64,000 nucleotides of DNA, taken from JADKIH01 sp031417395. GTDB lineage: Bacteria > Bacteroidota > Bacteroidia > AKYH767-A > 2013-40CM-41-45. The stretch spans positions 80,886-144,885 of the forward strand of contig JANOVM010000057.1 of the NCBI GenBank assembly GCA_031417395.1, in the 5' to 3' direction. Below are positions 33,621 through 43,616 of the stretch, piece after piece. Under the pieces are notes generated by a model. It saw only the letters and a program-made list of their open reading frames with translations. It was not told the DNA's origin and did not search any database. The position numbers and the translations under genes are program-made. The first letter of the stretch is position 1; every line of letters begins with the position of its first letter.

Positions 33621-36026
33621 TTAAAATTCAATCATAACGCCTATAGAGGGCAGTATATTGCCGTCTTCATTGGTAATTAGGTAGGTTTGGTAGGAGGATG
33701 GATCTGCAGGGTCTGTTAGTGGCTGGCCTTGTGAATCTTTTTTGACATTCAAATATGCCTGACCTTCCGATTTAAAATTATAGATATTTTGAATGTCAAG
33801 ATAAACGTTTATAGAGGTTTTTTTAAGGAACCATTTTTTATCTATTCGTATATCCAGCCGGTGCGACAATGAAAACCTTTCCTCATTAAGCCTGTTCCAG
33901 TCGAAAAGGCCCTGGTTTGTTATATTCCAAATTTCTTTTTTTGAAGAAAGTGATAAATTATATGGAGTGTAAGGTGCCCCGCCAAGCATTCTGAATTTTG
34001 CACCGACCTCCCAATTCTTTTTTAATTTTTTTCCTGCCGTCAGGTTTAATATATGCCTGTTATCCCAGGATGAGGAACGATATTTTCCATCCTTGTCCTT
34101 GAATTCACTTCGAAAAAATGTATAGGAAAGAATTCCATAAAAGCTGCTGCTGAGCTTTTGCTGGGCAAAAAACTCAATGCCATAACTCTGTCCATTGGAT
34201 TCGGATGTAGCAGCTTCATTGCCTATAACTCCAAAATCACCTCCCAGATTGGCCAATGAAATACTGTCTTTTGTTAAGAAGGGATATTTGGAATATCTTT
34301 TATAAAAACCTTCTACTGTTATTTTGGATAATGCTGTCGGATTATATTCCAAACCGGCAATAATGTGATTGCATTCAATGTAGGTTATTTTGTTCGTCTT
34401 ATTTATTAATGTGTTTAAAGAATCTCTGTATCCGAGAACAGTGTAAGGAGGCCGTTGAAAATAACGTCCCGTATTGAAGTTCAAAAATAATTTTTCTGTT
34501 AAGGAATATGTAAGTGAAAATCGGGGCGAAAGCTGTTCAAGCGGATTTGACATGGAAGCAGAATAATCACTGAAGTCTGTTCTTATTCCCAACGATAGCA
34601 CAAGCTTTTCGTTCAATAATTTTTTGCCGGCCTGAGCGAATAGTGAATAATTATTTAAACGAAGCTTCGAAGAGAATGAGTTCGTAATAGGAGAGCCGTT
34701 GAATTCAATTTTCCTGAATGTTGAATTAGTATAAAGAGCATACTCATATCCAAGTCCGTAATTAAATTTCCAGGTTTCTTTAAAAATTGTTTTTTCGATT
34801 CTCAATTTATTTTCAATTTCGGCTGAATTATAATCCAGGATTAAGTCATTCGGATTGTCTGTATTATTCCTGTATTTATTAGATTTATTATTCAGATGAT
34901 TTCTGCTTACAACGAAAGTGCTGAATCCATGCTTAGAGAAAATTTTGTATTGAGCGCCTATTGTATAGTTCCATTGATTGTTCACAGGAATATTATTCAG
35001 GAAATAATCATTCCTTTGAAGAATTGTTGTATCAGTAACTCCATCATTTACGGATTTATTAAGTACAAAATCATCTATGGCACCCAAGCCGAAAAAGGAG
35101 AGGGTATTGTTGTTATTAAATTTAATTGTCTCTTTTAACTGCATATCATTATAGGTAGGCAAAAAAGGAAGACCAAGCGCTTTAAAAAGTAATTGCAAAT
35201 AGGATCTTCTTATGGAAACAATAAAGTTAGATTTTTTACCTGTAAATCCTTCAAGTGTTAAGCCGACATCACTGGAGCCCAGCATAGCTGTACCCGTATA
35301 TTTTTCTTCATTACCATTTATCTGCTTAAAATCCAAAACAGAACTTAAAGCATTTCCTCTGTTAGCGGGAAAAGCTCCTGAATAAAAATCAACCTCTCTG
35401 ATGAAATTAACATTAATCATTCCGACAGGCCCCCCTGAAGATCCCTGCGTTGCAAAATGGTTTATGTTGGGAACTTCAATGCCATCAATATAGAAACGGT
35501 TTTCATTGGGCGCACCGCCTCTTACAAAAATGTCATTTCTGAAAGAAACGGATGAACCAACTCCGGGAAGTGATTGAATTACTTTTGAAATATCTCTGTT
35601 CCCGCCGGGACTTCTATTGATTTCAGCACTTCCAATCGTCCGCAAGCTTAAAGGACTTTCTTCTGTTTTGTTAAAGGGCGATGAAGTTACCGTTACTTCA
35701 TTTAAAGTTAAATTCGCTTCCAAAATAAAATCAACAACGGAAGGTTTTACTGAAGTAACCGGAAGCTCATTGACCGTTTGGTTTTTGTAGCCAACAGAAC
35801 TGCATGTAATATTGTAGGTGCCGGGTGGAACATTCGTTATAGAATAATAACCATTCGTATCCGTAACTGCTCCCAATGAAATATTTGCAATAAATACATT
35901 GGCAAATGGAATCGGAATGTTTGTGGCTTGATCAGTTACTCTGCCTTTTACACTGCTCTTTTGAGCAATAGCAGATGGGAGGAAAAAGAATGATAGGAGG
36001 AAGAGGGCAGGGAAATTCAATTTCAT
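33621..36026 (-). CDS. TonB-dependent outer-membrane receptor with carboxypeptidase-regulatory-like domain
   Basis: The 801-aa protein begins with a signal peptide, then a CarboxypepD_reg-like beta-sandwich (VKGRVTDQATNIPIPFANVF, about residues 26-110). A TonB plug follows (GNRDISKVIQSLPGVGSS, DIFVRGGAPNENRFYIDG) and then a long 22-strand-type barrel up to a terminal aromatic strand ending in MIEF. Receptors of this SusC/FecA-like class import large ligands by TonB energy. There is no SusD next to it, so it is not a classical polysaccharide pair. The substrate is unknown; siderophores, peptides or glycans are all possible. It stands between secreted cargo genes. Confidence 0.88.
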   Translation of the reverse strand: MKLNFPALFLLSFFFLPSAIAQKSSVKGRVTDQATNIPIPFANVFIANISLGAVTDTNGYYSITNVPPGTYNITCSSVGYKNQTVNELPVTSVKPSVVDFILEANLTLNEVTVTSSPFNKTEESPLSLRTIGSAEINRSPGGNRDISKVIQSLPGVGSSVSFRNDIFVRGGAPNENRFYIDGIEVPNINHFATQGSSGGPVGMINVNFIREVDFYSGAFPANRGNALSSVLDFKQINGNEEKYTGTAMLGSSDVGLTLEGFTGKKSNFIVSIRRSYLQLLFKALGLPFLPTYNDMQLKETIKFNNNNTLSFFGLGAIDDFVLNKSVNDGVTDTTILQRNDYFLNNIPVNNQWNYTIGAQYKIFSKHGFSTFVVSRNHLNNKSNKYRNNTDNPNDLILDYNSAEIENKLRIEKTIFKETWKFNYGLGYEYALYTNSTFRKIEFNGSPITNSFSSKLRLNNYSLFAQAGKKLLNEKLVLSLGIRTDFSDYSASMSNPLEQLSPRFSLTYSLTEKLFLNFNTGRYFQRPPYTVLGYRDSLNTLINKTNKITYIECNHIIAGLEYNPTALSKITVEGFYKRYSKYPFLTKDSISLANLGGDFGVIGNEAATSESNGQSYGIEFFAQQKLSSSFYGILSYTFFRSEFKDKDGKYRSSSWDNRHILNLTAGKKLKKNWEVGAKFRMLGGAPYTPYNLSLSSKKEIWNITNQGLFDWNRLNEERFSLSHRLDIRIDKKWFLKKTSINVYLDIQNIYNFKSEGQAYLNVKKDSQGQPLTDPADPSSYQTYLITNEDGNILPSIGVMIEF

Positions 36027-36104
36027 TTAAGTTAATAGGTTTTCGAAAAGCGAATGCTTCGGTTTAAATTATTTTATTTTTATTGATTTGAAGTCAGAAA
36101 TAAA

Positions 36105-38297
36105 TTATCTGCAAACAATAATTTTCTTCGTATAGCTGCTTCTACTGCTGAATATTTGTAATTCATAAATTCCTTCAGCGATATTATTTATATCAATTGC
36201 TCCATTGGATAAATTATCCTCAGAAACAATTCTTCCGAATAAATCAGACAGCCTGTATTTCCAGATAGAACTTGTTAGTTTAATTCCGTCTATAGAAATG
36301 GATATTCTGTTTGACGAAGGATTTGGGTAAACCATTATTTCTACTCCTGATTGCTGTAAATCGTATTCTGAAATTACTGTGGGTAATATACTGTCATTTG
36401 GATTGTATAGATTAGATGTCTGGTAATAAGCCAGAATAGCGCTTTCGTTTTGTGGTGAAGAACTTCCCCATGTTGTAACTCCATTTACAGGAATAGCATT
36501 CCCAAATGGAATTCCATTGGTGTCAGCATTTTGACGACCTACACATATGACTCCAAGTTTAGTTTTATAGACACCAAAAAGTTCTGTATTACTACCTCCC
36601 GCTTGTGTAAGCGTATCCCATGCACCAACCAGTAAAGAGGAATATTTCGGAACATGAAATTGCGAATCATACACTCTTACGAAACTATTCCAGCAACTTA
36701 ATCCTCCATTGTTAGGCTTCACCATTTTCTGATATGCATTTGATGTTGTAATCGTTCTCCGGCCGACAGCAAGTACGCAAACATCACCGTTACTGGTAAC
36801 TTTTATACTATTCTTCGCTATTCGTGTTGTATTTACATCAGGCCATCCTGTATTCGGATTGGGCCAGCCATCTAAATTGGGATCAGGATGAGGACTTCCT
36901 AAGGAACTTGTTCCTTCAGCAAGTTCTGCCATATACGTGGCATTAGAAAGTGAACCATTGTTTAAATCAAACTTGCCAAGCCAGGAAATGTGAATATTGC
37001 CATTGGTTCCCGTAAAATTATTTTGAAATCCATAAGCATTCGAATCTGAGGCAATAGTATTACCTTCCCAGAAATTTTCAACATTGTTTCCATGGCATCG
37101 GGCACCAACAACTAATTTATTATTTGCATAATCTACTGCTAAAGCATCTATATATTGGTCGGGAATTGAATTAACGGTATCACCCGCCGGAGTTATTTCA
37201 TGGTACAATCGGCTCCACCAGCTCAGTAAGCCTGATGAATTCATTGCAATTACTGCCGGCTCAAAATCGGGACTTCCGTTTGCGGCAACACTTTTAAAAT
37301 TCATTCCTATATATACATTGTTGTTTCTTTTATCAATGCTAATGGATTCTCCACCGTATACCGGGCAACAGGAAGCTGCAGAGTAACCCGTATAACCCGG
37401 ACTAACGGCAGTTGGATTGTTTGGATCACAAGGTCCGTCAAATAAAACATCAACAGGCCACATTCCTTTTTTAAAACCACCATTTTCATCAGCAAGCGTA
37501 GTATTGTAATCCGTAATTGTCCAGGAGCGCAAATCGCATCGTCCCCATGTTTTTAAAACGATAGCACTGTAATCCACAGAATCAATAACTCCCAAAGGAT
37601 TTGCAGAAGCCGGTGTTCCTTTCCATTCAGTGCCATTCTTTAACCAATGCGTTCTCCAGTTATTTACTATGGAACGTCGACCATCTGTGTTAAGACAATA
37701 AACAGCACTCCAGTCGTAGCCATATGCTTCACCGGAAATGTAGAATACCCTTCCATCGTTTGTAACATCCCAGGGATGATAATCTTTAGGGCCTGATTTT
37801 GCCCAAACAACATTTAACCAAGAAAGAGAAGTCGGTATTCCATTGATAAAATTATTATTAAGTTTAGCAATGATGTAACCTCCTGAATTCGGGTCGGAGT
37901 CAGTAGTATTACAGCTGATGTATAAATCTCCTGTAGGAGTGTAAGGCTGTGAATTGGTCTTCATGAATCGAATATCTTCCACAGCTCCCTGTGGAAAATG
38001 AACAACATCAAGAATTGTATTTAGGTCAGATGATAAATGTAAAATAATGCCAAATCGATTAGTGCCAAGTGAATTTGGGATAAAGCCATTGAAGGCAATT
38101 TGGGTTTTTAAAACGCCCGATGGAATCCAATTCAGATCATCGGCATAACCGCAGACAAGTATAGTTCCGTCTGTGATCTGCATTACATCATAAAAAGTTT
38201 CTTTCCCTCCATTTCCTGCATAGGTTACAAGATTTGTCTGAGCACTAAGACAAGTTATGTTTAAAAAGGCAATAATAATTCCAATAGAAAATTTCAT
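36105..38297 (-). CDS. Large secreted protein with propeller-like body and T9SS tail
   Basis: The 730-aa protein has a signal peptide ending CLSA-Q. The long body alternates beta strands with motifs such as DGTILVCGYADD, NNNVYIGMNF, ANNKLVVGARCHG and NGDVCVLAVGRR, which resemble irregular propeller blades of secreted reporter-like proteins. Paired cysteines (SCNTTD, CDLRSW, GPCDP, SCCPVYG) suggest disulfides. The C-terminus is a T9SS tail: IMVYPNPSSNRISI, LSDLFGRIVS, AEGIYELQIF. It precedes the TonB receptor on the same strand by 78 bp, so the two may share a transcript. No enzymatic motif seen. Confidence 0.75.
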   Translation of the reverse strand: MKFSIGIIIAFLNITCLSAQTNLVTYAGNGGKETFYDVMQITDGTILVCGYADDLNWIPSGVLKTQIAFNGFIPNSLGTNRFGIILHLSSDLNTILDVVHFPQGAVEDIRFMKTNSQPYTPTGDLYISCNTTDSDPNSGGYIIAKLNNNFINGIPTSLSWLNVVWAKSGPKDYHPWDVTNDGRVFYISGEAYGYDWSAVYCLNTDGRRSIVNNWRTHWLKNGTEWKGTPASANPLGVIDSVDYSAIVLKTWGRCDLRSWTITDYNTTLADENGGFKKGMWPVDVLFDGPCDPNNPTAVSPGYTGYSAASCCPVYGGESISIDKRNNNVYIGMNFKSVAANGSPDFEPAVIAMNSSGLLSWWSRLYHEITPAGDTVNSIPDQYIDALAVDYANNKLVVGARCHGNNVENFWEGNTIASDSNAYGFQNNFTGTNGNIHISWLGKFDLNNGSLSNATYMAELAEGTSSLGSPHPDPNLDGWPNPNTGWPDVNTTRIAKNSIKVTSNGDVCVLAVGRRTITTSNAYQKMVKPNNGGLSCWNSFVRVYDSQFHVPKYSSLLVGAWDTLTQAGGSNTELFGVYKTKLGVICVGRQNADTNGIPFGNAIPVNGVTTWGSSSPQNESAILAYYQTSNLYNPNDSILPTVISEYDLQQSGVEIMVYPNPSSNRISISIDGIKLTSSIWKYRLSDLFGRIVSEDNLSNGAIDINNIAEGIYELQIFSSRSSYTKKIIVCR

Positions 38298-38616
38298 CTG
38301 TGATTATTGTAAATAGGCCGGTATAATTGGATTTCCTTAAAGGAGAGGAATGTAGGAATTATTTTTCCTGATAATTTGTCTGAAAGGTAAGAAGACGCTT
38401 ACAATAGTCAAAGGGGTCTATGATTATTTTATAAAATATAGCGTTAACATGGGAGAAAATACTATAATAAGGGGATAATATTAATACAATTTTAATGTTA
38501 GTAAGAGAATCTGTAAGAAGGAATTTGAGAATGGAATAGGATAACACTGTTCTCGCTTTTTCCTGCATCTGCAGAATAGCGATCATCAGAAATAAAATGA
38601 AAGCACAAACTATTTT
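38298..38616. other. Non-coding stretch
   Basis: No supported frame or clear structure. The longest frame here (about 75 codons, minus strand) has no start context or recognisable content. Confidence 0.4.
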
Positions 38617-40275
38617 TTACTCTACAACCAGCTTACCCCTAGCTTTTGTTTTTTGAGTTGAAAACAAGCGGAAGAAATATAATCCTTGCGATAATCCGTC
38701 CCGGTTTATTTCAACTGTCTCTCCAAAAATATTCTGAATAATTCGAATGATTTGTCCTTTGGAGTCGTAAATTTCCAAAGCGAGTTTTTCTTTTGTGGCA
38801 TTCTCAAACTTAAAAGTTGCTTTATCAGAAAATGGATTTGGAAATACGTTTATGGTATTAAAGGAAATATTATTTTCAACAAAAGAAATAAGAGGAGAAT
38901 TTATCTTCGCTAATACAAGATCATACGATCCAAGAAACTGGTCGGAATTTGTTAATGTAGTTGAGCCGAAAGTACTCGTAGGACTACTGAATGTTCCGCC
39001 AATGTATATATTGTTGTTGCCATCTAAGCTAATGCTATTCCCAAGCTCATTAAGGTTTCCTGCCGATTGCAAAGCCCATAAAATATTCCCGGAAGAATCG
39101 AATTGAGAAACAAATATTTCCTGACTGGAAGGATAAAGCGTTGTACTGCCGAAATGAATTACATCTCTAAAGTTTCCCGTAACGAAACTATTTCCGTTAG
39201 CATCGGTTCGTATGGCTTTTGCTTCATCAAAATTGGCGCTTCCTATTCCTTTCAGCCAAACTAAATTTCCATGAACATCGTAACGTAAAACAAAAATGTC
39301 ATCAATTCCAAAGTTTGTAATGGTATCGCCGTCGAAATATATTATCGGACTGTTATACATTCCTGTGACGTAGCAATTTCCTTTAACATCAGCGCTAACT
39401 CCTCTGCCATAACCGGAGCAGGGAAATCCTCCTGAACTTTTAGCCCATAGCACATTGCCATTAGGGTCATATTTTGCTGTAAAAACGGAAGCACTTCCGT
39501 TATTAGAGCCGGCCAGGTTTATTGTGTCAAACGAAATGGTATTCCTGTAATCTCCTGTAATATATATATTGCCGCTTTCATCGGTACAAACAAATCCACT
39601 ATTATTCAGGTTGGCATTACCGGCTCCTTTTGCCCATAGAACATTTCCTGAATTGTCGTATTTAACCAAGAATATATCTCTGGCTATAAAACCGAAAATC
39701 GGTAAGGTATAGCTTCCAAAAGTAATTGCACTGTCTTCATGTGATCCCGTAACATATACACTTCCATCATTTGAAACATTTATGCTTTTTCCGAGGTGTG
39801 CGCCGCCACAAATTGCTCTTTGAGCCCATACAGCATTTCCTGCGCTATCAAACTTTGCAGTAAACATGTCATCCCAGCCGTATGCAGTAAAGGACGTAAT
39901 GCCAAAATCAATTGTGCCATTATATTCTCCTGTTATATAGAAATTGCCGTTTTTATCGGTACAAATTCCATTGCCGTCAGAACGATTATTTCCTCCTATT
40001 TTTTTTGCCCAAATAATATTTCCTAAAGAATCGTATTTAGCAAAATACATAATGCTGTTATAGGTGCCTGTGTTGATTAAAGTAGTATTTCCAAAATCAA
40101 TGGTATCCTGAAAACTTCCTGTTATATAACTATTGCCGTTAAAATCTGTAGCTATGCCATTACAACCATCATGGGAAGTATATCGCCCGGCGCTTTTAGC
40201 CCATTGCCAGGAAGGGGTTTGGGCATTTGAAAGACTATAAATAGTTAGAAGTATAAGAAGTAATTTTGATTTCAT
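38617..40275 (-). CDS. Secreted SBBP-repeat beta-propeller protein with T9SS tail
   Basis: The 552-aa product has a signal peptide (MKSKLLLILLTIYSLSNA). Residues ~20-450 consist of about eight repeats of 50-60 residues with the SBBP signature 'GNxYITGxFxxTIxFGxxxLxxxGxxDIFxxKYDxxGNVLWAK'. SBBP repeats form seven- or eight-bladed propellers in bacterial surface proteins. It ends in a T9SS tail: INVFPNPFSDKATF, EIYDSKGQIIRI, LSQGLYFFRL. Function unknown; its ligand face may bind a surface partner. Confidence 0.85.
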   Translation of the reverse strand: MKSKLLLILLTIYSLSNAQTPSWQWAKSAGRYTSHDGCNGIATDFNGNSYITGSFQDTIDFGNTTLINTGTYNSIMYFAKYDSLGNIIWAKKIGGNNRSDGNGICTDKNGNFYITGEYNGTIDFGITSFTAYGWDDMFTAKFDSAGNAVWAQRAICGGAHLGKSINVSNDGSVYVTGSHEDSAITFGSYTLPIFGFIARDIFLVKYDNSGNVLWAKGAGNANLNNSGFVCTDESGNIYITGDYRNTISFDTINLAGSNNGSASVFTAKYDPNGNVLWAKSSGGFPCSGYGRGVSADVKGNCYVTGMYNSPIIYFDGDTITNFGIDDIFVLRYDVHGNLVWLKGIGSANFDEAKAIRTDANGNSFVTGNFRDVIHFGSTTLYPSSQEIFVSQFDSSGNILWALQSAGNLNELGNSISLDGNNNIYIGGTFSSPTSTFGSTTLTNSDQFLGSYDLVLAKINSPLISFVENNISFNTINVFPNPFSDKATFKFENATKEKLALEIYDSKGQIIRIIQNIFGETVEINRDGLSQGLYFFRLFSTQKTKARGKLVVE

Positions 40276-40359
40276 AGGAATGAATCTAGAAGTTTAATAA
40301 TCGTTTTGTAAATATAATAATAAAAGTAAGAAGAATATTAATACAAAATCAATGCAGAA

Positions 40360-41160
40360 TTAAAAATTAATCTGAACAAGTTTTGTAATACGATGGAACG
40401 AATCTATACTTCCTCCATTATTGATCAATGCAGCATTCCATTCTTCCTGAATCAAACCTTTAGTAGAAAAATATTGATAAACTTCCGAAGAGCCGGAATC
40501 GGGGAGATTGTTATTGTCTCTATCCCAAAACATTTGTAACTTAATGCAATTGAAAGTTCCGGCGCTTGTCGTAATCGTTTTGTATGCAATCCATTTTCTT
40601 TTGATAATATCCGGAACCGGTTTATTGTATTCATAAGAAAGCCAAATGTCATTTACGTTAGAAGGAAAACTCAAAAGCCGCAATGAAGTGTCAGGAATAA
40701 AAACGGTATCTGTTGCTAAAATGGTATTACCAAAGGGCCCTGGAAAATTAAATTGAGTTTGTGCTGTAAAATCTGTTGTTTTTAAAAAAAACAATCCACC
40801 GATGTTCTCAACAGCCAAACCATAAAGTCCGTCGATTTTGTTTGTATAGTATGTGTGACTAAGGTGAATTGAACCATCGTAGTTACTGTCAAGCTGAGAA
40901 ATCTTTGTGCAAACGGAGCCATTAATTATCGTATCAGATACAACTTCCCAATAGTTGTCATAATAAGCATTTAGAAAATTTACTCCTGTTGAATCAGCAA
41001 TGTGTGATTCAGTATAATATTTCCACGAGTTTCCGATTGCAAGCGGATACGAATTAAGCTGAACTGGCTGATTGTTGCTCCCAGTATTATCTGTTTTGTC
41101 CTTCCTACACGCGGTGAACGAAAAAAAACAAACTATCAAAAGGGAAATTAGGCTCTTCAT
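40360..41160 (-). CDS. Lipoprotein of unknown function
   Basis: I start at ATG 41160 because it opens a lipoprotein signal (MKSLISLLIVCFFSFTACRK, lipobox Phe-Thr-Ala-Cys) and lies after a TACCTTTG element (minus strand, 41176-41169); the frame extends 22 codons upstream without a plausible signal. The 266-aa product is beta-rich: NSYPLAIGNSWKYYTESH and SFPSNVNDIWLSYEYN resemble a group of Bacteroidota lipoproteins with unknown role. There is no T9SS tail. No active-site residues stand out. It lies 84 bp upstream of the SBBP gene, and the two may be co-transcribed. Confidence 0.65.
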   Translation of the reverse strand: MKSLISLLIVCFFSFTACRKDKTDNTGSNNQPVQLNSYPLAIGNSWKYYTESHIADSTGVNFLNAYYDNYWEVVSDTIINGSVCTKISQLDSNYDGSIHLSHTYYTNKIDGLYGLAVENIGGLFFLKTTDFTAQTQFNFPGPFGNTILATDTVFIPDTSLRLLSFPSNVNDIWLSYEYNKPVPDIIKRKWIAYKTITTSAGTFNCIKLQMFWDRDNNNLPDSGSSEVYQYFSTKGLIQEEWNAALINNGGSIDSFHRITKLVQINF

Positions 41161-41293
41161 GGCTAATACAAAGGTAAATAATTTTGAACACCTCGCCGAA
41201 AAAGGGAAATTTTGTTTGATGCACATGGAATCAAATCTCTAGTCCTAAATAAGCCCATTCTTGCCGGATTAATAAATAAATTAAAATTTACAA

Positions 41294-41971
41294 TCACTTT
41301 GTTATAACTATTTTTCCGTCAGGTAAGATTTTATATTTTATTTCTCCATAATTCTCTGATGATTTGTTTATTGTCAAGTCTCTATTAATACAGCCATATT
41401 CTAGTGGAAACCAAGGAACCCGGCCGCCGGAATTAGTAATAGAGGTCCCGCTAAAAGTAAAGGATGCAATTAAGTTTCGGTATATAAATTTTCCGCTTTT
41501 TGTTATCGTGCAAATAAATTTTTCTGAACTCCGTATGTCGCTGATTGAAAATATTCTTTCATATATTACAATATGAAAAGTATTGACTGTCGGAATTGAA
41601 CTTATGGCATAAAAATCAGAATTCAGGTAATCGTCAATGAGTTCTGAACCCAATGTATCCTTTTTATTATCGTCTATTCTGTAAATATATTTTGTGTTGG
41701 GCAATAAATGCATTTTGACAAATTCCTTTGATAGAAGCAATAAACTATCCTTTTGATAATTGTCGTTTTTTTCGAAAACATCCTGAAGTTCTCCATCAAT
41801 AGTGTCTGTATGATAAATGGCGCCAAAATAAATCTGTTCTTCATGAGTATATTTAATGCAAACCGGAAGACTAGTCTGTTTAAATTGTTTAAGAAAAGGA
41901 CTTGTCGTTTGTCCACGAACAGCAAGAAAAATAAGTGATAAAATAAGTGTCAGTTTTATCTTGCAATTCAT
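41294..41971 (-). CDS. Hypothetical secreted protein
   Basis: The 225-aa product has a signal peptide (MNCKIKLTLILSLIFLAVRG, then Q). I recognise no family. It contains two cysteines in its second half (FICTITKSGKF and YGCINRDL) and a repeated beta-strand pattern. It overlaps the upstream gene by four bases. That gene is split by an in-frame stop, which may lower expression of this gene through coupling. Confidence 0.5.
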   Translation of the reverse strand: MNCKIKLTLILSLIFLAVRGQTTSPFLKQFKQTSLPVCIKYTHEEQIYFGAIYHTDTIDGELQDVFEKNDNYQKDSLLLLSKEFVKMHLLPNTKYIYRIDDNKKDTLGSELIDDYLNSDFYAISSIPTVNTFHIVIYERIFSISDIRSSEKFICTITKSGKFIYRNLIASFTFSGTSITNSGGRVPWFPLEYGCINRDLTINKSSENYGEIKYKILPDGKIVITK

Positions 41972-42687
41972 TTTTCGATTTCCTTTGTTTCAATCTTTCC
42001 TTCCGAATTAATAAATATTTTAAATGATTCTGATAAGGTTGTTCCATCATCATAACAATACCCATCGTACAAATGTATTGTATCTTTATCCATAAAATAA
42101 TATCGTAAACCTACGCTTTGATCACCGCCGTATTCAAAATAAAGTGTTAAAAGTTTGCCAATTCCGATAGCAGGGTCGAGTAATAGCAGGCTACCATAAT
42201 CACCATAGTTACTTCTTTTCGTTTGCTGTCTGTAATAATAGCATTGATAATTTTTAAAGTTTGGCAAACGATAAACACAGCTGTCCAGAGACATTATTGC
42301 AAGGGTGTCAAAATAAAACAAATCGTTTTTATATTTTTTATTCAGATCTATGTATGCGATGTTCTTTATTTCCGGTGGAGGAATAGTTTTAGCGTAGTTA
42401 ATTTAAGATAGTAACGTTGAAATATCAGCTAATTTTTTACTCTCCGGACTTTTAGCAGGCCCGTAGCGATCATGGTTTTCTTCCCAGTAGTGAGGGTATT
42501 TGTATTTTCTTAGTTCTGCACTGCCAAAGGGGAAACTTGTATTTATACTGACTTTCTCCATATCGGTTTGGGCAACAACAGTTTTATTAATTGTAGTCGT
42601 ATCAGTATAAATGGAATTATCTGAAATATTATTAGAACAGGAATAAAATGCCGGAATTAAAATTATTATCAATCTATGAAGTTTCAT
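41968..42687 (-). pseudogene. Lipoprotein gene split by an in-frame TAA (possible nonsense mutation)
   Basis: From ATG 42687 the frame codes a lipoprotein signal (FYSCSNN) and 94 residues, ending in a TAA at 42403. The same frame then runs on from INYAKTIPPPEIKNIAY through YYFMDKDTIHLYDGYC to a stop at 41968. Without the TAA the product would be about 239 residues. The second part has no good start of its own (a TTG at 42321 is the nearest), and no frameshift is needed to join the two. A nonsense mutation, sequencing error or recoding event is implied. I know no family for the product. Confidence 0.7.
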
Positions 42688-42727
42688 GTGTTTAGTTTCG
42701 TCGGCTTATGCTTTTTTTCGTTAAGGA

Positions 42728-43342
42728 TTAATACGCCGGTGTTAAGATATCTGTTTGTTTTATAAGCTTATCTTGTTCTTTAATTATATCCTTAAATTCT
42801 TTTGTGTTGGGCAAGTTTTCTTTTTGATATTGTTCAATTAATGGAAGTGTCAATACAATTTTCAAAACAGTATGATGGTTATTAATCGCAGAGCTATTTT
42901 CTGAAACCTGTTTCAATAAGGAATTAATTTCAGTCGTTTTTTCTATATAATTATTTTCACTTTTTGAGATAAATGCAATTATTTTATTTTTTAATAGGCT
43001 GTCGGACATAGCCGTTGCTTTATAATTTGCGGAACTATAGTATGAGTTTGACCTGGCTCCATATGCATTAAATTTTTCGATTGGTTCATTAGATTTAAGT
43101 CGAATAGCTTCAATGTCTTCTTCTAATTTTTTAAGTTCCGGGTTTTTGTCGACCAATTCCTGATAGAGTTCATCTATCAAATCACCTGAACGACTGTAAC
43201 TTTTAATTTCCAATTTATCTTCTTGAAGTGCTTTTGGTGTTTCTATCCTTGTTTCAGTCTTGTTTTCTTTTTGTCGATTCTCGCAAGAGTACAATAATGT
43301 TAAGCAAAAGATTGCCATGTAGTAGATGGATTGGAATTTCAT
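42728..43342 (-). CDS. Lipoprotein of unknown function
   Basis: This 204-aa product starts with a lipoprotein signal (LTLLYSCENR, Cys20) and is rich in Lys, Glu and Asn. Residues ~50-200 are predicted to be mostly helical, with heptad-like stretches (LIDELYQELVDKNPELKKL, TEINSLLKQVSENSS), so a coiled-coil domain is plausible. No family is recognised. It is followed on the same strand by the split lipoprotein gene, which it may share a transcript with. Confidence 0.6.
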   Translation of the reverse strand: MKFQSIYYMAIFCLTLLYSCENRQKENKTETRIETPKALQEDKLEIKSYSRSGDLIDELYQELVDKNPELKKLEEDIEAIRLKSNEPIEKFNAYGARSNSYYSSANYKATAMSDSLLKNKIIAFISKSENNYIEKTTEINSLLKQVSENSSAINNHHTVLKIVLTLPLIEQYQKENLPNTKEFKDIIKEQDKLIKQTDILTPAY

Positions 43343-43431
43343 ATAATTGCAAGTTAAGGTTAATTATTTAATCAATTTAAAATCGACAACCAAATCCTAC
43401 TTTAGATTTTGAGCCAGGGTTTAATGTTGAA

Positions 43432-43572
43432 TCAAACGAAAAGGATACCGGAGAATTGTAATAAAATAAGTAAACGTTCAATTCCTGTACTCAAAACACC
43501 TACAATCAAAACTAGAACGAAAAATTCTCCAAAAGCAAAAGTTAATCTATTTGTAATTTTAACTAAATCCAT
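43432..43572 (-). CDS. Doubtful 46-aa membrane peptide
   Basis: An ATG at 43572 opens MDLVKITNRLTFAFGEFFVL and a single hydrophobic segment, ending with TGA at 43432. It sits in the 270-bp gap between two genes on the same strand. No homology can be claimed; it may be a chance frame. Confidence 0.25.
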   Translation of the reverse strand: MDLVKITNRLTFAFGEFFVLVLIVGVLSTGIERLLILLQFSGILFV

Positions 43573-43616
43573 ATGTAGTTTTAAAGTGGGGTGAAATTAT
43601 TAAAGATAGTTGGCAT

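Noticed and set aside
33621..36026. Polysaccharide utilisation locus around the TonB receptor
   Set aside because: No SusD-like gene or regulator is adjacent, so the classical SusC/SusD arrangement is not supported.
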